The notes under the pieces were generated by a model. That model made no database searches. It was not told the origin of the DNA and was given only the letters and a program-made list of their open reading frames with translations. From assembly GCA_039811865.1 (NCBI GenBank), contig JBDHZK010000040.1, positions 1 to 18,985 on the forward strand: DNA of 18,985 nt, written 5' to 3'. The number at the start of each line of letters is the position of its first letter. Within the stretch, counting starts at the first letter, position 1. The translations under genes and the position numbers were made by a program. Positions 13,308 through 18,985 of the stretch are shown piece after piece. The DNA comes from JBDHZK01 sp039811865. GTDB taxonomy: Bacteria > Actinomycetota > Actinomycetes > Propionibacteriales > Propionibacteriaceae.

Positions 13308-14182
13308 GACAACGCCGAGCGGGCGGCATCCACCGCCTGCTGATCGTGCGACGGGACGATCAGCAGGTCGGGCCGGTGGCGCTGCAGGCGGCCGAGCTGA
13401 GCGATCGTCCCGACGTAGTCGGCTTCGGATTCGTTGATCCGGGCAGCCAGCGGGTGGGGCAGCTGCCCGTCGGTGTAGGCGCGGGTCGACCAACACGCAT
13501 CGCCGACCAGCAGCAGCGGCGGCCCCTGGGTCTTCGGCAGGTACAGCCCCAGATGTCCGGCGGTGTGCCCGGGCAGGTGAACTGCCCACGCCGCCCCGTC
13601 CAGGAGCCACTGGCCGACGAAGCCGTCCAGCCCTGGCACGGGTTCGGCCGTGTCGGCGCCCAGCACGACCTCGCGGTCGCCCAGGTCCTGGGGGATCAAC
13701 GACTTCAGGCGGCCCTGCCGCAGGCCCGCAAGCGGGCGCTCGCTGGCCCAGCCCGAAGGTAGGGAGCCCGCCCCGCGGATGATTCTGGCGCTGGGGAAAT
13801 CGTTGAGGCCAGCCACGTGGTCGCCGTGAAAGTGCGACACGACGACTTGCCCCACGTCGGCGGCATCGACGCCCAGCCCCCGCAGTTGGGTCACCGCCGC
13901 GTCGTCGGAGCGGCAGTTCACCGGGGTCAGCCAGCGGTAGATCGCTGCGGGCAGGCGCCGGGTCGCTTCGAAGAAGCGGGGGGCGTACCCGGTGTCGAAC
14001 AGCAGCGGGGGCAGGCTGGCCGGGGGATCGTCGAGGTCGGCAGGGTAGGCCCGGATCAGCGCCACCAGCGCCGGAAACCGGATGCTCCGCCACCAAGAAC
14101 CCCCCGAACGCGCGAAGCGTTCCCGCTGCCGGCAGTAGCCGGCGACCATCAGATCGACGCGGACACTAGGCATTTCACTCAT
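13304..14182 (-). CDS. Metallo-beta-lactamase-fold hydrolase
   Basis: 292 aa from the ATG at 14182; GTG at 14194 and ATG at 14173 are other possible starts, and none has a strong ribosome binding site. The zinc motif HFHGDH (H117, H119, D121, H122) is intact. It is followed by LPGHTAGHLGLYLP, VGDACWS and a late VPSHD that supply the remaining ligands. This fits a binuclear hydrolase of the lactonase/glyoxalase II group. Likely bonds are an ester, thioester or lactone. It is the central gene between the ketoacyl synthase and the adenylate-forming enzyme, so release or trimming of an acyl intermediate is a plausible job. No signal peptide is seen, so it probably acts in the cytoplasm. Confidence 0.87.
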   Translation of the reverse strand: MSEMPSVRVDLMVAGYCRQRERFARSGGSWWRSIRFPALVALIRAYPADLDDPPASLPPLLFDTGYAPRFFEATRRLPAAIYRWLTPVNCRSDDAAVTQLRGLGVDAADVGQVVVSHFHGDHVAGLNDFPSARIIRGAGSLPSGWASERPLAGLRQGRLKSLIPQDLGDREVVLGADTAEPVPGLDGFVGQWLLDGAAWAVHLPGHTAGHLGLYLPKTQGPPLLLVGDACWSTRAYTDGQLPHPLAARINESEADYVGTIAQLGRLQRHRPDLLIVPSHDQQAVDAARSALS

Positions 14183-14196
14183 CTTCACCGCCACCG

Positions 14197-14210
14197 CAGC
14201 GCATGCGCTG
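14197..14210. promoter_or_regulatory. Perfect 14-bp palindrome CAGCGCATGCGCTG
   Basis: It lies in the 54-bp gap between the ketoacyl synthase stop and the hydrolase start. It could be an internal operator or a short hairpin; no promoter was recognised beside it. Confidence 0.4.
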
Positions 14211-14236
14211 ATTGTTGCAGGGACCCAGCCGAACGC

Positions 14237-15241
14237 TCAGTAGGTCACCACCGCCGCGCCGAGCAGCAGACCGGCGGCGGTGCCCAGCAGGAGAGCGCGA
14301 CCACCGCGGTTGAGCGCCCCGCTTTCGATGGCGTGGTGCAGCGCGGTCGGCATGGAGGCGGCCACCTGGTTGCCGCGGTGGGGCAGGATGTCGACGATCC
14401 GCTCGGTGGGAAACCCGAAACCGGCCTTCAACCAGCGCATGCCCATCCCGCTGGCCTGGTGCGGGACAACCACATCGATGTCGGAGCGTCGAACTCCGGC
14501 ATCGTCCAGGACTTCGTCCACGAATGTCGGCAGATGGCGCCGGGCCGCCCGCAAGACGGCCGAACCGTCCATGGCGAACAGGTAGTCGGTCGGGGAGGGC
14601 GGGCTATTGATCACGTTGAATCGGCTGCCGCCGGCCCGGATCTCGCACAGCCGCGCCGCGGCCGGATAGGTGCGAAAGCGCAGGGCCGAGATCGTCGAGG
14701 TGCCCTCGCTCGGACCGAGGACGACAGCCGCGGCTCCGTCCCCGAACAGGCCACTGGACTCGGGATCGGCGTGATTGAGTCCCACCGATGCGATCTCGGC
14801 GCCCACCAAGGCGACGTGGCGCCAGCGTCCCGCCGCGATGCCCAGGGCGGCCAGTTCCAGCCCGGCCAGGAACGACAGGCACGTGGCGTTGACGTCCAGC
14901 GCCTGGATCTCGCCGCCGCAATGGCCCAACTCGGCCAGCGTCAGGACGGCGGTGGTGGGCATCGGCTGCTCGGGGATCGCACCCCCGACGATCAACGCGT
15001 CCACCTCTGGCAGGGCCAAACCGGCAGCGTCCAGCGCCGCGCTCACGGCCGCCGCCGCCAACTGAGAGGTGGTCTCGCCGGCGGTCCAACGCCTGGTCAC
15101 CACACCGGACAGGCGCTGCGTCAGCCCGGGCGTTCGACCCTGCCGGTCGTCGAGCTCAAGCGAATCGACGACCCGATCAGGAACGTAGGCGCCGCTGCCG
15201 AGAATCCTTACCGGGAGAGCGGGTGAGGGGCGAGTGGCCAC
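14237..15241 (-). CDS. 3-oxoacyl-ACP synthase III family condensing enzyme (FabH/OleA-like)
   Basis: 334 aa. The thiolase-fold catalytic triad is complete: C121 in LDVNATCLSFLAGLE, H261 in VVPHQAS and N291 in HRGNQVAASMP. GLFGDGAAAVVL (164-175) is the usual glycine-rich strand. The surroundings of the cysteine (NATCLSF) read closer to secondary-metabolism and OleA-type condensing enzymes than to housekeeping FabH, which has AACAGF. Such enzymes join an acyl-CoA or acyl-ACP to a second acyl unit. No acyl carrier protein is encoded nearby. The GTG at 15241 is the first in-frame start, without Shine-Dalgarno, and has TAACTT 6 nt upstream, so it may be leaderless. It heads the minus-strand operon with the hydrolase and the adenylate-forming enzyme. 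Confidence 0.9.
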   Translation of the reverse strand: MATRPSPALPVRILGSGAYVPDRVVDSLELDDRQGRTPGLTQRLSGVVTRRWTAGETTSQLAAAAVSAALDAAGLALPEVDALIVGGAIPEQPMPTTAVLTLAELGHCGGEIQALDVNATCLSFLAGLELAALGIAAGRWRHVALVGAEIASVGLNHADPESSGLFGDGAAAVVLGPSEGTSTISALRFRTYPAAARLCEIRAGGSRFNVINSPPSPTDYLFAMDGSAVLRAARRHLPTFVDEVLDDAGVRRSDIDVVVPHQASGMGMRWLKAGFGFPTERIVDILPHRGNQVAASMPTALHHAIESGALNRGGRALLLGTAAGLLLGAAVVTY

Positions 15242-15253
15242 CTGAAGAAGTTA
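15242..15253 (-). promoter_or_regulatory. Putative leaderless -10 of the ketoacyl synthase operon
   Basis: The minus strand reads TAACTT (15253-15248), then six bases, then the GTG at 15241. It fits TANNNT at leaderless spacing. A perfect TTGACA occurs on the same strand at 15294-15299, but 40 bp away, which is too far to pair with this hexamer. Confidence 0.45.
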
Positions 15254-15292
15254 CCGGAACCTGGGTCCGGGCGCCGATCGGGCCGCCAGGAC

Positions 15293-15369
15293 GTGTCAAA
15301 CGCGACGAGCGTTCGCTCAATCGACCCGATCAGGAGCCCGATCTCGCGAACGCGCGTCGCGTTTGGCAC
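15293..15369. repeat. Long inverted repeat (24-bp arms, 22 of 24 paired, 29-nt centre)
   Basis: Arms at 15293-15316 and 15346-15369 are reverse complements apart from two positions. It fills most of the 140-bp gap between the phosphofructokinase stop (15382) and the ketoacyl synthase start (15241). The minus-strand transcript of the phosphofructokinase would fold into this hairpin from 12 nt after its stop codon. No T-run follows, so it is either a non-canonical terminator, a mobile palindromic element or paired regulator sites. The inner arms contain GCGTTCGC / GCGAACGC and the outer arms AAACGCGACG / CGTCGCGTTT. Confidence 0.85.
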
Positions 15370-15381
15370 AACTCGCGGGGA

Positions 15382-16608
15382 TCAGTGCTCAGGAAGCTCC
15401 GCGGCCTGCGGAGCGCCCTGACCGATCTCGTTCAGCAGGTCGAGGTACCACTGCTGGTTGATGTCGAACGGCTTGCCGCCCTTGATCCGATCGAACGCGA
15501 TCGCGGTCAACTCGTCGTTGTTCTCCTCGTCGTGCCCGATCACTCCGGGGACGCCCTCGAGGGCCTTGTCGACCGCCAGATCGGTCATCGAGTGGATCAG
15601 CTTCAGGTCGAACTCGTTGGAGGCGGCCGAGCGGGCGTAGTAGCCCGACTTCTGAATGAGTACCTTCTCCGCCTTCAGCATGGCCGCGAACTGCTTGCCG
15701 AACCACGCGCCCGGGTTCACCGAGTCGAGGCGAATGTGTCCGAAGGCGTCCCGGGCGACCTCCTCGCCCTTGGCCTCCATCTCGGCCACGATCGCCGGGA
15801 CGCCCGCGCCCTCGGAGATGAAGATGGTCACGTTGCCAACCGTGTCCATGACCTTGAGCAGCCGCTCGGCCTCGGCCGGAATGTCGATCACGGCCTCCGG
15901 CACGAACACCGCATGGACGTCCCAGCCTTCCTTGGACAACCCGAGCTCGGGCAGCCACTCCTGACTGTCGAGCCACTCGCGGTACTTACGGGCGGTGGCG
16001 GCGGTCAACCAGCCACAGTTGCGGCCCATCACCTCGTGCACGATCAGGATCCGCGAGCCCGCGTTGTGCTCGGCGATGACGTTCTTGGCGAACCGCGCGC
16101 CCATCTCGGCGGCCGTGTCCGCGCCCAGGGACTGGCGGATCGGCACCACGTCGTTGTCGATCGTCTTGGGCAGACCCACCACGGTCAGGCCGTAGTCGTG
16201 CTTGGCCAGATAGGCGGCCAGGTCGGCGGCGGTGGTGTTCGTGTCGTCCCCGCCGATGGTGTGCAGGACGTCCACGCCGTCCTCGACCAGCCGGTCCGCG
16301 GCGACCTTCAGGGGGTCTTCGCCCTCGGCCACGAGGCCGCGCTTGACGAGATCCTTGGCGTTGGTGAGCTTCACCCGCGAGTTGCCGACCGGCGAACCGC
16401 CGAACAGTTCGAGCAGGTGAGCCTTCTCGCGGACGACGTCGGTGACCTTGAGCGAGTCGCCCATCAGCAGGCCCTGGTAGCCGTACTTGTAGGCGATGAT
16501 CTCGACGTCCGGGGCGACCTTCGTGTAACGCTCGATCAGGCCACCGATAGCCGTCGACAGGCAGGGGGCGAATCCGCCCGCGGTGAGCAACGCAACCTTC
16601 TTGACCAT
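15382..16608 (-). CDS. pfp: Pyrophosphate-dependent 6-phosphofructokinase
   Basis: 408 aa from the ATG at 16608 (MVKKVALLTAGGFAPCLSTA); AGAGGG lies about 10 nt upstream. It phosphorylates fructose 6-phosphate reversibly using pyrophosphate in the cytoplasm. GGDDTNT (119-125), where ATP enzymes have GGDGS, and PKTIDND (147-153, with a lysine before the TIDND catalytic stretch and D151 as base) mark PPi use. VHEVMGRNCG and ISEGAGVP are also present. The sequence closely recalls the well-studied P. freudenreichii enzyme of about 404 aa, where PPi-linked glycolysis is a hallmark of the family. Divergent from the TadE-like gene and followed by a long inverted repeat, it is probably monocistronic. 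Confidence 0.95.
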   Translation of the reverse strand: MVKKVALLTAGGFAPCLSTAIGGLIERYTKVAPDVEIIAYKYGYQGLLMGDSLKVTDVVREKAHLLELFGGSPVGNSRVKLTNAKDLVKRGLVAEGEDPLKVAADRLVEDGVDVLHTIGGDDTNTTAADLAAYLAKHDYGLTVVGLPKTIDNDVVPIRQSLGADTAAEMGARFAKNVIAEHNAGSRILIVHEVMGRNCGWLTAATARKYREWLDSQEWLPELGLSKEGWDVHAVFVPEAVIDIPAEAERLLKVMDTVGNVTIFISEGAGVPAIVAEMEAKGEEVARDAFGHIRLDSVNPGAWFGKQFAAMLKAEKVLIQKSGYYARSAASNEFDLKLIHSMTDLAVDKALEGVPGVIGHDEENNDELTAIAFDRIKGGKPFDINQQWYLDLLNEIGQGAPQAAELPEH

Positions 16609-16730
16609 GCTGACGAAATCCCTCTCTGGATGTAGCGGTGTGGCCAGCCTAAAGCGGCCGACATTCGCGCGGGGCCTTTCGCTGTGGACACGTGCGCCCC
16701 GGATCGCCAACGCGGGTGAGACTTGTGCTC

Positions 16731-17123
16731 ATGCAAAAGCAAACCGACGCCCGCGGGCAATCGTTGTCTGCGTTCGTGTCGGTCGTCGTGCTGGCGTTGC
16801 TGTTGGTCGCGGGCCTCGTCATCGACGGCGGCCAACAGGCGGCTGGACGGGCCAGCGCCGAACGAGCTGCGCAGGGTGCCGCGCGCGCGGCGTCCGACGC
16901 CTCGGCCACGGGACGGCTCGCCGGACGTCCCGACACCGGTGCCGCGCTGGCGGCCGGGCGGGCCTACCTGGCCGCCGCCGGCGTCCCGGGCGAGGTGCGC
17001 GTGGTCGCCGGACGGGTGCAGGTGCACACCCGCACCAGTGCACCCACCATCTTCTTGTCACTGGTCGGGATCGGCACCGTGTCGGCGCAGGCGGACGCCG
17101 AGGCCGTCCTCGTCAGCCGCTGA
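16731..17123 (+). CDS. TadE/TadG-like protein with N-terminal pilin-type helix
   Basis: 130 aa from the ATG at 16731. GGTGAG lies 10 nt upstream; in-frame GTG codons at 16716 and 16725 would add a few residues. DARGQSLSAFVSVVVLALLL with VAGLVIDGGQQAAG (7-40) is the charged-then-hydrophobic N-terminus of Tad-locus minor pilins, including the G-x-S-x-x-x-F pattern. The rest is Ala-rich and ends with a small beta-rich region. In many actinobacteria short proteins of this kind (Rv3654c type) lie next to TadABC secretion genes and a DEAD-box helicase. Here no such neighbours are present and the gene stands alone between oppositely oriented metabolic genes. It is likely exported or inner-membrane anchored. 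Confidence 0.78.
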   Translation: MQKQTDARGQSLSAFVSVVVLALLLVAGLVIDGGQQAAGRASAERAAQGAARAASDASATGRLAGRPDTGAALAAGRAYLAAAGVPGEVRVVAGRVQVHTRTSAPTIFLSLVGIGTVSAQADAEAVLVSR

Positions 17124-17204
17124 GCGCGCCGAACCGCCAGGCTGACGTCACGCGTTGCTGGTCGCCGAACCCGGAACTGTCGACCTCGATCTCGTCGAAT
17201 GGTC

Positions 17205-18332
17205 CTAGCGGGTTGATCGCGCCGCGCTGCCCATCCGCTCGACGGCCGCGGTCAGAATCGCGGGGGCGGTGGCGAGGTTCACCCGGACGAACTGCGCGCA
17301 TTCGGGCGCGAAGACGTGCCCGGCGCTCAGGGCCACCCCGGCGTCGAGAAACGCCTTGGCGGGACTCGCCAGACCGAGTCGGGTGCAGTCGATCCACGCC
17401 AGGTAGGTGCCCTCGGGCTCGAGGTACCGCGTCCCCGGGAGGTATTGGGCGAGCAGGGTGGTGAGAAGCCTCTTGTTGGCCTCGAGTTCGACCAGCAGCT
17501 CGTCCAGCCAGGCGCGTCCGTGATTCAACGCGGCGGCGTGGGCGATCGAGCCGATTTGGCCGGTCGACGTTGTCGCCAGGCCGGGCAGACGAGCCCACGG
17601 CAACGCGTCGGCGCCGGCGATGAACAGTCCGGCTTTGAAGCCGGCCAGGTTGAACGTCTTGCCCGCCGAGGTGACGACCCACGCCGCCTGCGTTCCCGGA
17701 AGGGTCAGGTATGGGACGAAGTCGACACCGGGACGCACCAACGCGGCGTGGATCTCGTCCACGATCACCGCGACGCCGTGGTGGGCGGCAAGTTCGGCCA
17801 CGGCCGCGAGTTCGGCCCTGGTGTGGACGGTGCCGGTCGGGTTGTGCGGCGAGCACAGCAGGTAAGCCTTGGCGCCGGCCGCGAACTCGCGCTCCAGCGC
17901 GTCCAGGTCGAGCCGGCCGGACGCCGTCAGGGCAGCCGGCGCCAGCCGTCGTCCGTAATCGGTGACCACGAACCGGAAGGGCGCGTAAACGGGCGGGTTG
18001 ATGACCACCGCATCCCCGGGCATGGTGAGCAGTTCCAGCAGTTCGCGGATGCCGCCCATCACGTCGGGGGCTCGGCGCATGCTTGCCTCGGGATCGGGTC
18101 GCCACCCCCAGCGCGCCTGGGCGAAGTCGGCGAAGGCAGCCGGGTAGGCCGTGCCGGTTGGGTAGCCGGTGTCGCCCAACTCGAGCGCGGCCCCGACTGC
18201 GTCTCGGACGGCCGGGAGCGTCGCGGTATCCATCTCCGCCACCCACAAGGGGAGTACCTCGGGCCCGTAGTGGCGCCACTTCAGGCTCGTGCGCCGGCGC
18301 AGCTGGTCAAGGGGGACGTCCAGGATGGGCAT
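17205..18332 (-). CDS. MalY/PatB-family PLP enzyme (cystathionine beta-lyase / C-S lyase)
   Basis: 375 aa from the ATG at 18332, preceded by AGGAT about 7 nt upstream. A reading starting at 18368 lacks such support. SLKWRHYGPEVLPLWVAEMD (16-35) is the MalY/PatB hallmark, in which WVAEMD corresponds to WVADMD. NPTG (164-167), VDEIHA (191-196) and the PLP lysine K225 in SAGKTFNLAGFKAG follow, and the arginine in FVRVNLA near the C-terminus binds the substrate carboxylate. These enzymes cleave C-S bonds of cystathionine or cysteine conjugates to give pyruvate, ammonia and a thiol. It lies 49 bp downstream of a TetR gene on the same strand and is probably co-transcribed with it. Confidence 0.9.
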   Translation of the reverse strand: MPILDVPLDQLRRRTSLKWRHYGPEVLPLWVAEMDTATLPAVRDAVGAALELGDTGYPTGTAYPAAFADFAQARWGWRPDPEASMRRAPDVMGGIRELLELLTMPGDAVVINPPVYAPFRFVVTDYGRRLAPAALTASGRLDLDALEREFAAGAKAYLLCSPHNPTGTVHTRAELAAVAELAAHHGVAVIVDEIHAALVRPGVDFVPYLTLPGTQAAWVVTSAGKTFNLAGFKAGLFIAGADALPWARLPGLATTSTGQIGSIAHAAALNHGRAWLDELLVELEANKRLLTTLLAQYLPGTRYLEPEGTYLAWIDCTRLGLASPAKAFLDAGVALSAGHVFAPECAQFVRVNLATAPAILTAAVERMGSAARSTR

Positions 18333-18381
18333 GGCGAAATCCTGCCCGCTGGATTGCGCACGAGCCAATCGCCGACCCGGC

Positions 18382-18985
18382 TCAGCGCAACTGCCAGCCC
18401 GCGATCAGCGCCCGCAGACCGGCATCGAACTCCTCGTCGGGGGCGAAGCCGTAGCCCGGCAACACCGCCGCAAAATGCGGATGCGATTGCGGGGTGACCC
18501 CCGCCAACGCTCGTCCGACGACATCGCTCGCACCGCCCAGCGCCTCGCCGGTCTCGGCCAGGACCTTGCCGATCGTGTACCCGGACAGGCAGTCGATCAA
18601 TTGCATCGCGTCCTTGCCTGGCAGGCCCGCCGCACTCAGGCGTCCCAAGGTGGCGTCGATCAGGCGCAGGCTGGCTGGGGTCACCGACGGCCGCGTACCG
18701 ACAAGAACCACGGCACGCGGGTGCTGGCGCAATCGATCGCGCAAGGCGCTGAAGGCGGCGTGCAGGACGCCTTGCCAGCGCTCCCCGGGGCCTCGGGCCG
18801 GCAGTTCGACGCCCGCCCAGATGTATTCCACAATGGCGTCGAAGAGCGCGGCCTTGTTGGGGATGTGGTGGTAGACGGCCATCGGGTCCACTTTGAGGAC
18901 CTGCCCCAGCTTGCGCATCGACAACTGGTCCACGCCATGGACGTCGATGCTGGCCAGCGCTGCGGCGACGATCCGCTCGCGCGTC
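18382..18985 (-). CDS. TetR-family regulator (N-terminus cut by the window edge)
   Basis: At least 200 codons, reading out of the window at 18985. The visible frame begins TRERIVAAALASIDVHGVDQ, the first helix of a TetR domain, then LSMRKLGQVLKVDPMAVYHH with the recognition helix and IPNKAALFDAIVEYIW. The ligand-binding domain resembles the tetracycline-repressor C-terminal group, with LRDRLRQHPRAVVLVGTRP and LIDCLSGYTIGKVLAE. A GTG at 18933 could be mistaken for a start, but it would remove the first helix, so the true start lies to the right of the window. It likely represses itself and the C-S lyase gene downstream. Confidence 0.88.
   Translation of the reverse strand, partial: TRERIVAAALASIDVHGVDQLSMRKLGQVLKVDPMAVYHHIPNKAALFDAIVEYIWAGVELPARGPGERWQGVLHAAFSALRDRLRQHPRAVVLVGTRPSVTPASLRLIDATLGRLSAAGLPGKDAMQLIDCLSGYTIGKVLAETGEALGGASDVVGRALAGVTPQSHPHFAAVLPGYGFAPDEEFDAGLRALIAGWQLR

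Noticed and set aside
13308..14096. N-terminal extension of the adenylate-forming enzyme giving 676 codons
   Set aside because: The added part lies over the hydrolase gene in another phase and is Arg/Pro-rich; the GTGA overlap at 13307 gives the expected size.
13817..15226. 469-codon plus-strand frame opposite the hydrolase and ketoacyl synthase
   Set aside because: No recognisable domain, and biased His/Gln/Arg/Gly composition; the minus-strand enzymes have full catalytic motifs.
8601..15241. Calling the cluster an ole (olefin) locus
   Set aside because: No OleB alpha/beta hydrolase and no full-length OleC; the ligase is PaaK/F390-like and two glycosyltransferases are present, so only an analogy is justified.
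15223..16635. 470-codon plus-strand frame opposite the phosphofructokinase
   Set aside because: Val/Leu/Gly/Asp/His-biased shadow of a certain gene.

Overview
The window looks like chromosomal DNA of a high-GC actinobacterium, most likely of the Propionibacteriaceae or close relatives. G/C-rich third codon positions, frequent GTG starts and ATGA/GTGA gene overlaps fit this. The strongest pointer is a PPi-type phosphofructokinase (GGDD and PKTIDND motifs) that reads very much like the Propionibacterium freudenreichii enzyme. A bifunctional nuclease (DUF151), a MerR regulator and gcvP in this order also follow the actinobacterial neighbourhood known from Mycobacterium tuberculosis (Rv1829, Rv1830, Rv1832). 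No RNA genes, insertion sequences or CRISPR arrays were seen.

Layout. 1-165 holds a 70-bp tandem repeat ending in a perfect 18-bp-stem hairpin. 298-771 is the nuclease gene. 838-3681 is a minus-strand block inserted between the nuclease and the MerR gene. It contains a PaaX-type repressor, a small two-helix membrane protein, a cluster of inverted repeats that looks like an operator, and a tightly overlapped trio of two membrane proteins and a winged-helix regulator. From 3836 the plus strand carries the MerR regulator, then gcvP, a class I aminotransferase, an NAD-dependent epimerase/reductase, a GT21/HpnI-like membrane glycosyltransferase and a GT1-type glycosyltransferase. From gcvP to the membrane glycosyltransferase every junction overlaps by 1-4 bases. 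Facing this block on the minus strand (15241 to 12066) is a three-gene unit: a ketoacyl synthase III, a metallo-beta-lactamase-fold hydrolase and a PaaK/F390-synthetase-like adenylate-forming enzyme. Next come the PPi-phosphofructokinase (minus), an isolated TadE/TadG-like pseudopilin-type protein (plus), a MalY/PatB-type C-S lyase (minus) and a TetR regulator cut by the right edge.

The most interesting part is the convergent pair 8601-12010 / 12066-15241. A Claisen-type condensing enzyme, an acyl-activating enzyme, a hydrolase, a reductase and two glycosyltransferases together suggest an uncharacterised glycosylated acyl or lipid product. Its plus-strand arm appears to be read through from gcvP. 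This pathway is an inference from family membership and layout.

Three genes without a Shine-Dalgarno sequence (nuclease, paaX-like, ketoacyl synthase III) each have a TANNNT hexamer exactly 6 nt before the start codon, as expected for leaderless mRNAs.
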